Part shown: positions 31,399-39,961 of the stretch, in pieces
Layout of the letters: each line of letters starts with the position of its first letter
Position numbering within the stretch: the first letter of the stretch is position 1
Assembly: GCF_004187715.1 (NCBI RefSeq)
Contig: NZ_QZWF01000002.1
Coordinates: 310,001-374,000, forward strand
Length of the DNA: 64,000 bases
Source of the DNA: Streptomyces sp. F001
GTDB lineage: Bacteria; Actinomycetota; Actinomycetes; Streptomycetales; Streptomycetaceae
Direction: 5' to 3'
The notes under the pieces: model-generated
Seen by the model: the letters and a program-made list of their open reading frames with translations, nothing else
What the model was told of the DNA's origin: nothing
Database searches by the model: none
Translations under genes and position numbers: made by a program

Positions 31399-32761
31399 CC
31401 GTGGCCCCGGAACCCGTGACGACGAGCTCGGGCACATCGTCCGGTCGCCGGTAGACCCGCTCGGTGACCGTGGCCCGGTCGCCGACGAACAGCTCGAACA
31501 GCGAGCCGTCGACGAGGATCCGCACCTGGCCGGCGGGTGCCCGCACGACGATCGGTGCTGATCCGTCCGGCCGCGCCCTCGGCCAGTCACTGCGGTCGAG
31601 TGTCACCGTGCCCGCGTCCGGGTCCAGCAGGACCGTCAGCTCCGCGCCCGAGACGGACCGCAGCAGACTCACGGTGGCCCGGCCGGATGCGGTCACGGTC
31701 AGGTCGTACGCCTCCGGCAGCGGTGTGCGATGGCCCGGTGAGGTGACGAACGGCTCGGCCGCACGCAGCAGTTCGAGTTCCGGAGCCGGTACGACTCGCA
31801 GGGCGCCGTCGGGGTGGACGTCCACCACCCTCGGCGCGGTCAGGACACCGGCCCACCCCGCGCGATCGACCTCGCTCTGCTCACGCGCCTCCCAGGACCA
31901 GCCCCACATGAGCGCCCGGTCCGGCTCCTGGAGCACGGCGGGCGCATAGAAGTCCCGACCGTGGTCGAGCCGCCCGCCGGTGCGCGCCGCGAAGTGCAAC
32001 TCGCCCTCCTCGTACTGCTCGAGACGGCCCGTCAGATAACCGGTGGCGCACGGGTCTCCGTCCCACAGCGACACCACCAGCACCCACTCCCCGCCCGCCG
32101 TCGCGTACAGCTGCGGGCACTCCCAGCCGACCGCCTTGTCCCCGAACACGTCCGCTGCGACAGGGTCGTTGCCGTCGAGGAGCACCCCGGCGAACCGCCA
32201 GTCGGCCAGGTCGTCACAGTCGTACAGCAGCACCGACGGAGTCCCGTCGGCGTGCCCCGCGCCGACCAGGGCCCACCGCCGGCCACCGCTGTGGAACACG
32301 AACGGGTCGCGGAACATCACCACGTCCAGGCCGGCGGGCGGCCCGGTCACCACCGGCGTGGGCAGTGGCCTCCAGTCGGTCAGTGTCTCGTCCTGAGGCA
32401 TCAACGCCCGCGCCAGGCAGATCGAGCCGAGGCCGGTGTGCTGCCGGTCGACGCCCGTGTACACGGCCGTCGGCACGCCGTCGTCGTCGACCACGCAGCC
32501 CGACCAGCAGCCCGCCTCGTCCGGGCTGCCGGGGGTCGGGGAGAGCGCGATCGGATGGTGCTCCCAGTGGACGAGGTCGTGGCTGGAGACATGGCCCCAG
32601 TGGACGTTCGTGTGCACCGGGGCGTCGGGGTTGTGCTGGTAGAAGAGGTGGTGGCGGCCCCGCCAACGGAAGGGGCCGTTCGGGTCGTTGATCCAGTTGG
32701 CGGGGGGACGGACCCTGAAGCGCGGGGCGCCGGGGTCCGTGGACTGAGCGGCGAGGCTCAA
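31361..32761 (-). CDS. Intracellular GH32 beta-fructosidase
   Basis: 466-residue glycoside hydrolase family 32 enzyme that cleaves terminal beta-fructosyl units. The nucleophile D26 is in ANWINDPNGP, the transition-state stabiliser D152 is in VMFRDPFVF and the acid/base E214 is in GWECPQLYA. There is no signal peptide, so it acts in the cytoplasm on imported oligosaccharides. The proposed TTG start at 32761 overlaps the permease stop as TTGA, with GGAG 7 bases upstream; no ATG or GTG gives a better fit. It is the last gene of the sbp-permease-permease operon. Confidence 0.93.
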   Translation of the reverse strand: MSLAAQSTDPGAPRFRVRPPANWINDPNGPFRWRGRHHLFYQHNPDAPVHTNVHWGHVSSHDLVHWEHHPIALSPTPGSPDEAGCWSGCVVDDDGVPTAVYTGVDRQHTGLGSICLARALMPQDETLTDWRPLPTPVVTGPPAGLDVVMFRDPFVFHSGGRRWALVGAGHADGTPSVLLYDCDDLADWRFAGVLLDGNDPVAADVFGDKAVGWECPQLYATAGGEWVLVVSLWDGDPCATGYLTGRLEQYEEGELHFAARTGGRLDHGRDFYAPAVLQEPDRALMWGWSWEAREQSEVDRAGWAGVLTAPRVVDVHPDGALRVVPAPELELLRAAEPFVTSPGHRTPLPEAYDLTVTASGRATVSLLRSVSGAELTVLLDPDAGTVTLDRSDWPRARPDGSAPIVVRAPAGQVRILVDGSLFELFVGDRATVTERVYRRPDDVPELVVTGSGATVTGWELVPPTHG

Positions 32762-33630
32762 CGGTTGACTCCTGCGGACGTGATGCCCTCGCGGAGAGGG
32801 CGCTGACCGACGACGAACACGGCGACGGCGGGGATCATGGAGAGGACGACACCGGCGAGCACCACCGAGATGGAGCCGGTGCCCAGGTTGCCCTGGAGGG
32901 AGACCAGGCCCAGGGGGAGGGTGTAGTTCTGGCCGGAGGTCTCCAGGATCAGCGGGCGGAAGAACTCGTTCCAGTGGTAGTTGAAGGCCAGTACGCCGAC
33001 GATCGCGAGTCCGGGTGCGGCCAGCGGGGCGTACACGGACCGGAAGATCCGCCAGGGCCCGCAGCCGTCCAGCATCGCCGCCTCGCCCAGGTCCTTCGGC
33101 ATGCCCAGGAAGTACTGGCGCATCAGGAAGGTCCCGAAGGCGGTCGGGAAGGCCGGGATGATCAGGCCGAGCAGGGTGTCGGTCAGGCCCATCGACTTCA
33201 GCACCAGGAACACCGGCACGATGGTGACCTGCAGCGGCACCATCATGGTCGCCAGGACCAGCCCGAACAGTGGCTTCTTGAACCGGAACTCGAGGCGGGC
33301 GAAGGCGTATCCCGCCAGCCCGGCCGTGATCATCTGGCCCACCGCGATCAGCGCGGTCACCAGTGTCGAGTTGAGGGCGAGCAGCCAGACGTCGATCTGG
33401 TCGAACACCCCGCGGTAGGCGTCGGCGGACGGGTCCGTCGGGATGAGCTTCGGAGGCAGGTCGAAGGCCTCGGCCGGGGTGCGCAGCGAGGTGGAGACGG
33501 TCCAGATGACCGGGCCCAGGGTCAGCAGGGCGCACACGGCCAGCCCGGCGATCCGGGCCCACGGCGCGAGCGAGTACCGCGTACGGCTCACGGACAGGGT
33601 TGCTTGGCTCAAGGGACTCACCCGGCTCAC
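32758..33630 (-). CDS. Sugar ABC transporter permease (MalG type)
   Basis: 290-residue inner-membrane permease with six predicted helices. The EAA loop that contacts the ATPase is present as GEAAMLDGCGPWRIFRSVYA. The GTG at 33630 overlaps the preceding permease stop as GTGA. With the MalF-type permease and the lipid- or Tat-exported binding protein it forms a carbohydrate uptake CUT1 system. No ATPase gene is in the locus; Streptomyces CUT1 systems generally share the MsiK ATPase encoded elsewhere. Confidence 0.93.
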   Translation of the reverse strand: MSRVSPLSQATLSVSRTRYSLAPWARIAGLAVCALLTLGPVIWTVSTSLRTPAEAFDLPPKLIPTDPSADAYRGVFDQIDVWLLALNSTLVTALIAVGQMITAGLAGYAFARLEFRFKKPLFGLVLATMMVPLQVTIVPVFLVLKSMGLTDTLLGLIIPAFPTAFGTFLMRQYFLGMPKDLGEAAMLDGCGPWRIFRSVYAPLAAPGLAIVGVLAFNYHWNEFFRPLILETSGQNYTLPLGLVSLQGNLGTGSISVVLAGVVLSMIPAVAVFVVGQRPLREGITSAGVNR

Positions 33631-34580
33631 TGGTAGTGGACGAAACGCCGGCTGAGCCGGAACTGGAGTGCGGTGACCGCCATGATCAGTACGAACAGCA
33701 GCACGCCCACCGCCGAGGCCGCACCGAAGCGGAGCTGCTCGAACGCGCTCTCGTAGATGACCATCACCACGGTCCGGGTGGCGTCACCGGGCCCGCCGTT
33801 GGTGAGGACGTACGGCTGCTCGAAGACCTGCAGCGCGTTGATGATGCCGACCACCGAGGCGACCAGCAGGGTGGGCGACAGCAGCGGCAGCGTGACGGCG
33901 AGGTGCTTGCGCAGCCCGGTCGCGCCGTCGAGCGAGGCGGCCTCGTGGATCTCCTTGGGGATGTTGTTCAGGCCGCCGACGAACAGCAGGAACGAGAACC
34001 CGAACTGCTGCCAGACATAGACCAGGATCACCGTGGCCATCGCCGCGTTCTCGGACGTCAGCCACGGCACCGGAGCGATCCCGACGAAGCCGAGCAGCCA
34101 GTTCACGACCCCGAAGTCCTGGTTGAACAGGTACTTCATCACCACCGAGATCGACGCGGCGGACAGCACCAGCGGGAAGAAGAACGCCGAGCGGAACACC
34201 GAACGCAGCCACACCGGCATGCGCCCGTTCACCGCCAGCGCCAGCATCAGGGCGATCAGCAGTTGCAGTGCGACCGCGAACACCATGAACACGAGCGTGT
34301 TGCGGAAGGAGACCAGCACGGTCGAATCGCCGAACACCTCACGGTAGTTGGCGGCCCCGGCGAAGCTCGGGTCGTCGATCACGTTCCAGTGGAAGAGGCT
34401 CAGCACCACCGAGCCGACGATCGGGACGACCGTGAAAACGACGATGCCGACGATCGTGGGCGCCAGGAACAGCGTGGCCAGCAGTCGGGTGCCACGGTCC
34501 CGGGCGGAGGGCCGGGGCGCGACAGCCGGTGGCGCCGTCGGCTGCTCCGTGCGTACGGCCGGTATCTGGGTGTTCGTCAT
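33627..34580 (-). CDS. Sugar ABC transporter permease (MalF type)
   Basis: 317-residue CUT1 permease with a polar Pro-rich N-terminus and six membrane helices. The first is LLATLFLAPTIVGIVVFTVV. The EAA loop is HEAASLDGATGLRKHLAVTL. A typical C-terminal segment is FEQPYVLTNGGPGDATRTVV. Start and stop overlap the neighbouring genes (ATGA with the binding-protein gene, GTGA with the MalG-type gene), so the three are translated as one unit. Confidence 0.93.
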   Translation of the reverse strand: MTNTQIPAVRTEQPTAPPAVAPRPSARDRGTRLLATLFLAPTIVGIVVFTVVPIVGSVVLSLFHWNVIDDPSFAGAANYREVFGDSTVLVSFRNTLVFMVFAVALQLLIALMLALAVNGRMPVWLRSVFRSAFFFPLVLSAASISVVMKYLFNQDFGVVNWLLGFVGIAPVPWLTSENAAMATVILVYVWQQFGFSFLLFVGGLNNIPKEIHEAASLDGATGLRKHLAVTLPLLSPTLLVASVVGIINALQVFEQPYVLTNGGPGDATRTVVMVIYESAFEQLRFGAASAVGVLLFVLIMAVTALQFRLSRRFVHYQ

Positions 34581-35986
34581 ACGTCACGCTCCATGGCCTT
34601 CTCCAGGTCGCCCTGCATCCGGCGCAGCGCGGGGGCCACCGAGCGCCGGGAGGCCAGGGCGGTACCGGTGTGCTTGAGCAGCACCTGCTCGACCTCGGCG
34701 ACCTGCGGCGGCGCGGGGATCGGCCCGGTGTCGGGGAACTTGTCGAGGGTGTCGTAGAAGACCTGCCAGTGCTTGGGGCCGATCTCCCGGTAGCGGTCGG
34801 CGGTCAGCATCGAACGGCGGGCCGGGGTGGTCTGGTTGGTCTCGAACAGTCGCATCAGGGTGTCCCGGCGGGCGGCGTACTTGATGAACTCCCAGGCCTC
34901 CTCCTGCCGCTTCGAGGTGCGCAGCAGTGCGTAGCCGGCGGCGCCGTACTGCATGCGCTGGGTGCGCCAGCGCGGGAAGTACTGCACGTCGAAGCCGTCG
35001 GCCTTCATGCCGGCCAGGTGCAGGCCGCCCGCCCAGAAGCCGCCCGCGGGCGTGACGCCGACCCGTCCGGTGGAGAACACACCGATGAGGTTCTGGCCGT
35101 TGCCGCCCTCGGGGCGGGTGCACAGGCCCTCCTGGATGAGGGAGGCGAGATAGTCGTACGCCTCCTCCACGCGGGCGTCGGTGGCCTGCGGGGTGGTCCA
35201 GCGGAAACCGCCCCCGCGACCCTGCCGCCGGTCGGCCGGGTAGAAGGAGTCCCACAGCCAGGCGCCGCCCGGCGCTTTGGACTCAGCGAGCAGGTTGGTG
35301 TCGTTGGCGAACAGCCAGGGCACCACGCCGCCCCACAGCCGGTTGGTCCAGAAGTACGGCGTGAACTGGGAGCCGCTGGACTTCTTCATGTCCCGCAACA
35401 GGGCGGTGAAGTCGTCGCGGGTCCAGTCGGCCGCCGGGAAGTCCGCGCCTGCGCGCTTGAGCACCTGGGTGTTGAGGTAGATGTCGGCCGCGTTGAACTC
35501 GACCGGCAGCTGGTACAGGCTGCCCTCGTACATCATCGACTCCACCAGCGAGGGATGGACGTCGGTGAAGTACTCGCGCAGCTCCCCGGCGTCCCGCTTC
35601 ACCCAGTCGTCCAGCGGGACCCCGAGGCGCTGCGCGAACAACTGCACGCCCTCGGTGGCGACGTAGACGAGGTCGGGCGCGGTGCCCGCCGCGATCTGGG
35701 TGAGGATCTTCGCGAAGAAGTCCGACCAGTCGACGGCCTGCACCGCGTTGATCCGCAGCTTGATGTCGGGATGGACCTTCTTGAAGCCCTCCGTGAGCGT
35801 GCGGACGGCCTCCGGGCCATAGGCGGGGCCGAGCGTCGCGACGACGAGGGAGCCGTCGTCCCGGCCCGGGATGTCGGCGCCGGTGAGCCGGTCCCAGCTG
35901 GCGGCGGTACCGGCCAGCGCGGCGGCTCCCGCGCCGTATGCGCCGTACCGCAGCAGTGTGCGGCGGGTGAGGTGCGAGTCGGTCAT
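34577..35986 (-). CDS. ABC sugar-binding protein, Tat-exported
   Basis: 469-residue extracellular solute-binding protein (family 1). The N-terminus MTDSHLTRRTLLRYGAYGAG carries a twin-arginine motif and a hydrophobic run, but no lipobox cysteine is clear. The body has segments typical of sugar-binding lobes (KVHPDIKLRINAVQAV, GTAPDLVYVATEGVQLFAQ, AWEFIKYAARRDTLMRL). It is the first gene of the fructan uptake operon. A TTGACA/CATCAT promoter and an operator-like palindrome lie upstream. There is no clear ribosome site before the ATG at 35986, which is unusual for this window. Confidence 0.92.
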   Translation of the reverse strand: MTDSHLTRRTLLRYGAYGAGAAALAGTAASWDRLTGADIPGRDDGSLVVATLGPAYGPEAVRTLTEGFKKVHPDIKLRINAVQAVDWSDFFAKILTQIAAGTAPDLVYVATEGVQLFAQRLGVPLDDWVKRDAGELREYFTDVHPSLVESMMYEGSLYQLPVEFNAADIYLNTQVLKRAGADFPAADWTRDDFTALLRDMKKSSGSQFTPYFWTNRLWGGVVPWLFANDTNLLAESKAPGGAWLWDSFYPADRRQGRGGGFRWTTPQATDARVEEAYDYLASLIQEGLCTRPEGGNGQNLIGVFSTGRVGVTPAGGFWAGGLHLAGMKADGFDVQYFPRWRTQRMQYGAAGYALLRTSKRQEEAWEFIKYAARRDTLMRLFETNQTTPARRSMLTADRYREIGPKHWQVFYDTLDKFPDTGPIPAPPQVAEVEQVLLKHTGTALASRRSVAPALRRMQGDLEKAMERDV

Positions 35987-35994
35987 CTGAAGGG

Positions 35995-36010
35995 CCTAAC
36001 TCGTGTTAGC
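35995..36010. promoter_or_regulatory. Operator candidate 1 of the fructan locus
   Basis: CCTAACTCGTGTTAGC, with arms CTAAC/GTTAG around TCGT. It shares CCTAACTCGT with a second site at 36076-36091 on the opposite strand. It lies between the predicted transcription start and the start codon of the binding-protein gene, a roadblock position. Probable target of the LacI-type regulator. Confidence 0.6.
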
Positions 36011-36028
36011 CAAGGTGTGATGCCCCAG

Positions 36029-36058
36029 ATGATGAGAAGCGTGTTACATGCCTGTCAA
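36029..36058 (-). promoter_or_regulatory. Promoter of the fructan ABC operon
   Basis: Minus-strand TTGACA (36058-36053), 18-base spacer, CATCAT (36034-36029). The -35 is a perfect housekeeping consensus and the -10 matches four of six positions. Transcription would begin near 36022. Confidence 0.5.
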
Positions 36059-36072
36059 GGCCCGCGAACACT

Positions 36073-36100
36073 TGACCTTTAACGAGTTAGGTCGCACAGT
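36073..36100 (+). promoter_or_regulatory. Promoter of the secreted GH32 gene
   Basis: TTGACC (36073-36078), 16-base spacer, CACAGT (36095-36100). The -10 is weak. The spacer holds operator candidate 2, so binding there would block RNA polymerase. Confidence 0.35.
36076..36091. promoter_or_regulatory. Operator candidate 2 of the fructan locus
   Basis: CCTTTAACGAGTTAGG; its reverse complement begins CCTAACTCGTTA, sharing the ten-base CCTAACTCGT with site 1. It overlaps the predicted -35/-10 spacer of the plus-strand GH32 gene. Confidence 0.6.
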
Positions 36101-36141
36101 CCTGGTCCACGGAGCCGCCGTTCTGACGAGAGGAACGTTGT

Positions 36142-37695
36142 GTGATGCGTGGGATGACCAGAAGAGCGCTGTTCGCCGGTTCGGCCGCGGGGACAGCGGC
36201 CGCGTTACTGCCTGCCGTGCCCGCCACGGCCGGGCCCAAGTCCCAGGCTGCCTGCGCGAGTTACCGCGCCCGGTATCACTTCACGGTCCCCGACCAGTGG
36301 AAGAACGACCCTCAGCGCCCGGTCTGGGTCGGCGGCGAGTACCACTACTACTACCTGTACAACCCGGACTACTTCACCGGCGGCACCACCGCGGGCACCG
36401 CCTGGCGCCTGGCCACCAGCACCGACCTGGTCCGCTTCACGGACCGTGGGATCGCCGTGCCCAAGGACACCACACCCAACGGCGACGTGTGGTCCGGATC
36501 GGCGGTGGTGGACACCGACAACACCGCGGGCTTCGGGGCCGGCGCGGTCGTCGTGCTCGCCACCATGGAACCCGTGGAGGGCGCCAACACGCAGGCACAG
36601 TACCTGTACTACTCCACCGACGGCGGCCGCACCTTCACCCACCACGGCACCGATCCGGTGCTGGCCAACCCCGGCGTGCGCGACTTCCGCGACCCGAAGG
36701 TGATCCGCGACGAGGAGCGCGGCCGGTGGGTGATGGCGCTCGCCGAGAACAACAAAGTCGGCTTCTACCACTCCGCCGACCTGAAGGCCTGGACGTACGT
36801 GGGCGGTTTCGTCAAGGACGGCATCGGTGTGCTGGAGTGCCCCGATCTGTTCCGCATCACAGCCGGCGACGGGACCGTGAAGTGGGTGCTCGGCGTGAGC
36901 GCCAACGGCAAGGGCTCCGGGCTGCCCAACACGTACGCGTACTGGACCGGCGCCTTCGACGGGACCACCTTCGCGCCGGACGCGTCCGAGCCGCAGTGGC
37001 TGGACCACGGCTGGGACTGGTACGGGGCGGTGACCTTCGACAAGCGGGACAGCGGCGGGCGGCTCGACGAGGGGACGCGATACGCGATCGGCTGGCTGAA
37101 CAACTGGGACTATGCCAACTTCACGCCCACGATCGACAGCGACGGCTTCAACGGCACCGACTCGATCGTCCGCGAGGTCACGCTGAAGCGGGCCGCGTCG
37201 GGCACGTACTACCTCGCCGCACGGCCGGTCGCCGCCCTGGACTCGTACGTCTCCCGGACAGTGCACCTCGGTGACCTGGAAGTCGACGGAACCCGCGTCC
37301 TCGACTACCGGGGCACGGCTTACGAGGTCACCTGCGAGATCACCTGGGACCGGCTCACCGGCGCAGGCCTCCAACTGCGCCGGTCCCCGGACGGGGTCCG
37401 CCACATCGACGCCGGCGTCTACGGCGACTACGCCTTCCTCAACCGCCGGCCCACCGCGAACCCCGACGCCTCCGGCCGATGGCAGGAGAGCAAGAGCCCC
37501 TTCGACCCCTCCGCCCGCCGGGTGCGGCTGCGGATCCTTGTCGACCGCACGTCGGTGGAGATGTTCGTCGACGACGGCCGGTACGTGCACTCGTCGGAGG
37601 TCTTCCCGTACCTCATCGACGACCGGCTCGCGCTGTTCACGATCGGTGGGCGGGCGGTGTTCCGGGACACGGTGATACGGGAGTTCACGCTCTGA
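36142..37695 (+). CDS. Secreted GH32 fructanase/levanase
   Basis: 517-residue exported beta-fructan hydrolase. The Tat-like signal MTRRALFAGSAAG ends near AVPATAG. The nucleophile D56 lies in DQWKNDPQRP, D184 in DFRDPKV and E232 in VLECPDLF. The first motif has NDPQ where most GH32 enzymes have NDPNG, a subgroup feature. A C-terminal beta-sandwich follows (ILVDRTSVEMFVDDG). Leucine 22, in the signal peptide, is encoded by TTA (36205-36207), so translation may need the bldA tRNA. Start may be GTG 36142 or ATG 36145. It is divergent from the uptake operon and probably feeds it. Confidence 0.92.
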   Translation: MMRGMTRRALFAGSAAGTAAALLPAVPATAGPKSQAACASYRARYHFTVPDQWKNDPQRPVWVGGEYHYYYLYNPDYFTGGTTAGTAWRLATSTDLVRFTDRGIAVPKDTTPNGDVWSGSAVVDTDNTAGFGAGAVVVLATMEPVEGANTQAQYLYYSTDGGRTFTHHGTDPVLANPGVRDFRDPKVIRDEERGRWVMALAENNKVGFYHSADLKAWTYVGGFVKDGIGVLECPDLFRITAGDGTVKWVLGVSANGKGSGLPNTYAYWTGAFDGTTFAPDASEPQWLDHGWDWYGAVTFDKRDSGGRLDEGTRYAIGWLNNWDYANFTPTIDSDGFNGTDSIVREVTLKRAASGTYYLAARPVAALDSYVSRTVHLGDLEVDGTRVLDYRGTAYEVTCEITWDRLTGAGLQLRRSPDGVRHIDAGVYGDYAFLNRRPTANPDASGRWQESKSPFDPSARRVRLRILVDRTSVEMFVDDGRYVHSSEVFPYLIDDRLALFTIGGRAVFRDTVIREFTL

Positions 37696-37716
37696 GATTC
37701 GCGCTGTGAGAGGCGG

Positions 37717-38327
37717 TCATGTCGCGTGGGCGGTGCCGCCCTCGGTGGCCAGGGCGGCAGCGATCCGCCGGTGTGCCTCCCGCCGCTCCGCGTCGGGGAC
37801 GCGCGGCAGGAGCTCCTCCCACAACGGCAGGAAGGTGCCGTGCAGTTGAAGCAGTCCGGCCGGCCGGGCGAGCAGCCAGAAGTGCAGATGCGCGCTCGTG
37901 TCGCCCCACCGGTTGATGTGGACGCGGGCGACGCCGTCCACCGCGCGCACGGCCCGTTCCGCCCGCCGGAGCATCGGACCCAGCTCGGCGGACCGCTCCG
38001 CGGGCAGATCGGCAAGGTCGTGGTGGCCGCGCGGCTGGAGCATCACGGCGGCGGGGAGGCCGGAGTCGGTGCCGATCGGGTCGACGCGCCAGTGCTCGTC
38101 GGCCCACAGCGACTCCGTCACCGGCTTGCGGCAGACCGGGCAGTCTTCGGGGCCCGACTCGCCCACCCGCGCGGGCTCCGGCAGGACCGGTGGCCGCAGC
38201 GGCTTGGCCGTCAGGTCCCCCTCGAACGGGAGGTGGGCCAGGCGGCGAAGGAGTCCGGCGGGAGGGGCAGCCGCTTGCCGGTCGGCAGTCGCCGCAGGAA
38301 GGCGCTCGGATCGGAAGGAGTCGTCAC
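37717..38327 (-). pseudogene. HIT-like nucleotide-binding protein, frameshifted
   Basis: HIT-superfamily protein. The histidine motif DTSAHLHFWLLARP and a CPVC pair are present in the main frame (stop at 37717). The family N-terminus TTPSDPSAFLRRLPTGKRLP, ending PPDSFAAWP, starts at GTG 38327 in another frame. The frames meet near 38229-38235, where CGGGAGGT is read; one extra A (CGGGAAGGT) would restore PTFPFEGDLTA. The indel is a real mutation or a sequence error. Family members hydrolyse or transfer nucleotides; the substrate is not evident. The gene is divergent from the TauD-like gene. Confidence 0.7.
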
Positions 38328-38498
38328 CGGCACAGTGTTCCTTCCGGGGGTACGGGGCCGGAACCCTCCGGACGGCGCGGTGTGCGGGCGGGGCGCTGTC
38401 GCCACGGTGGCGGATCGCTGTCACGATCTTTCAGGAGGCTTTCGTGGAACGTCACGAGGCCTTGTGCGGAGCCGACCAGGACGACCATCGGAGCGCGC

Positions 38499-39467
38499 AT
38501 GACGACGGACAGGGCCATGGCGGGGGAGCGGGTCGCGGGTGTTGAGGTGAAGCCCGTGGCCGGGTACATCGGGGCCGAGATCACAGGTGTCGACCTGGCG
38601 GGTGAGTTGGACGACGCCCAGGTGGCCGTGATCCGGGCGGCGGTGCTGCGCTGGAAGGTCGTGTTCTTCCGCGGGCAGCGGCTGGACCACGCCGCGCATG
38701 TGGCGTTCGCGCGCCGGTTCGGTGAACCAGTCGTCCTGCCTCGGCGCGGGGGAGCGTCGCCGCCCGACTTCCCGGAGATCGAGACGACCGCCGACCGGCT
38801 GGAGCTCGGCGGGCGATTCGGCATGGAGCACGACGAGTGGCTGCAGCGCCGCCGGCACACCCTGCTGCGCGGCTGGCACTGCGACCACGGCGCCCGTGTC
38901 GACCCGCCTGCCGCGACCATCCTGCGCGCCGAGACCGTCCCGCCGTACGGCGGCGACACCACCTGGTCGAATCTGGCGGCGGCGTACGCCGGACTGTCCG
39001 CCCCGGTACGGCAGTTCGTGGACGGACTGCGCGCCGAACACCGGCTCGGCGTCGGCTACCAGCCGCGGCCCGGCGACGACGCCTACGTCAGGCATCTGCT
39101 GGACCATCAGGTCGCCTCCGCGCACCCGCTGGTGCGCGTGCACCCGGAGACCGGCGAGCGGGTGCTGTTCGTCAACGGCTACTACGTCGAGCAGATCGCC
39201 GGCCTCTCCCGTGCTGAGAGCCAGGCCGTGCTCGACATGCTGTTGGAGCAGGCGGTGCGGCCCGAGTACACGGTGCGCTTCCGCTGGGAGCCCGGCAGCG
39301 TGGCCTTCTGGGACAACCGGGCCACCATCCACCTCGCGCCCGGCGACAACGCCCACCTCGACTTCCCCCGGATCATGCACCGGGTGATGCTCGCCGGGGA
39401 CGTGCCGGTCGGCGTTGACGGCAAGCCGTCGGAGCCGGTCGTCGGCAGCGAACCCGGCCGCTGGTGA
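38499..39467 (+). CDS. TauD/TfdA-family Fe(II)/2-oxoglutarate dioxygenase
   Basis: 322-residue non-haem iron oxygenase. The iron ligands are H127 and D129 in RGWHCDHG and H278 in WDNRATIHLA; R295 in MHRVMLAG probably binds 2-oxoglutarate. TauD-type enzymes hydroxylate sulfonates, phenoxy acids or natural-product intermediates. No sulfonate transporter lies nearby, so the substrate is unknown. The ATG at 38499 follows CGGAGC. The fold core begins with AGYIGAEITGVDLAGEL, which is the usual start of the family. Confidence 0.9.
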   Translation: MTTDRAMAGERVAGVEVKPVAGYIGAEITGVDLAGELDDAQVAVIRAAVLRWKVVFFRGQRLDHAAHVAFARRFGEPVVLPRRGGASPPDFPEIETTADRLELGGRFGMEHDEWLQRRRHTLLRGWHCDHGARVDPPAATILRAETVPPYGGDTTWSNLAAAYAGLSAPVRQFVDGLRAEHRLGVGYQPRPGDDAYVRHLLDHQVASAHPLVRVHPETGERVLFVNGYYVEQIAGLSRAESQAVLDMLLEQAVRPEYTVRFRWEPGSVAFWDNRATIHLAPGDNAHLDFPRIMHRVMLAGDVPVGVDGKPSEPVVGSEPGRW

Positions 39468-39542
39468 GGTCAGGCGCCGGGCCGCCGGCCCAGCAACGGG
39501 CCCAGCCTCGTCGCCATGTCGGTGAGGATCTGCACGCAGTCC

Positions 39543-39890
39543 TCACTGCTCCTCTTCGCCGGGAAGTTCCAGCCCGAAGGCCTCGCCGATGGCGCGGGCG
39601 GCGGACACGACGCGGGCGCTGCCCACCACGGGGGCGATCGCCACGAGCGTTCCCTGGATCTTCTCCAGCGGCACGCCCGTCTCCGCGGCGGTGCCGATGT
39701 TGAGGAGGTACGAGGGGGCAGAGGCATCCATGGCCACCAGAGCCGCGATACGTGCCAGCAGATACGTCTCCTGATCCAGCCCGGACCGCTCGAACGTGTC
39801 GAGCGTCATCTGGACGAGCGTCTCGAACACAGGCGCGTTCGCTTCGGCGAGGGCAGCGACGCCACCCGCCCCTGTCTCTTCCTGAGCCAT
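39543..39890 (-). CDS. Carboxymuconolactone decarboxylase-like protein
   Basis: 115-residue helical protein of the CMD/AhpD-like fold (LVQMTLDTFERSGLDQETYL, then VAMDASAPSYLLNIGTAAETG). It lacks the CxxC and His residues needed for AhpD peroxidase activity, so a redox role is unlikely. The C-terminal tail is Glu-rich. The gene is 71 bases downstream of a large membrane-protein gene on the same strand; the two could form an operon. Function is unknown; similar small proteins are common in Streptomyces stress regions. Confidence 0.75.
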   Translation of the reverse strand: MAQEETGAGGVAALAEANAPVFETLVQMTLDTFERSGLDQETYLLARIAALVAMDASAPSYLLNIGTAAETGVPLEKIQGTLVAIAPVVGSARVVSAARAIGEAFGLELPGEEEQ

Positions 39891-39961
39891 GTCCTGCTCC
39901 TTTCCTGGCGGTGGGTGCGACGTACGTCTTCAGGAGAGCCCCCGGCACGCGCCGTACGGCA

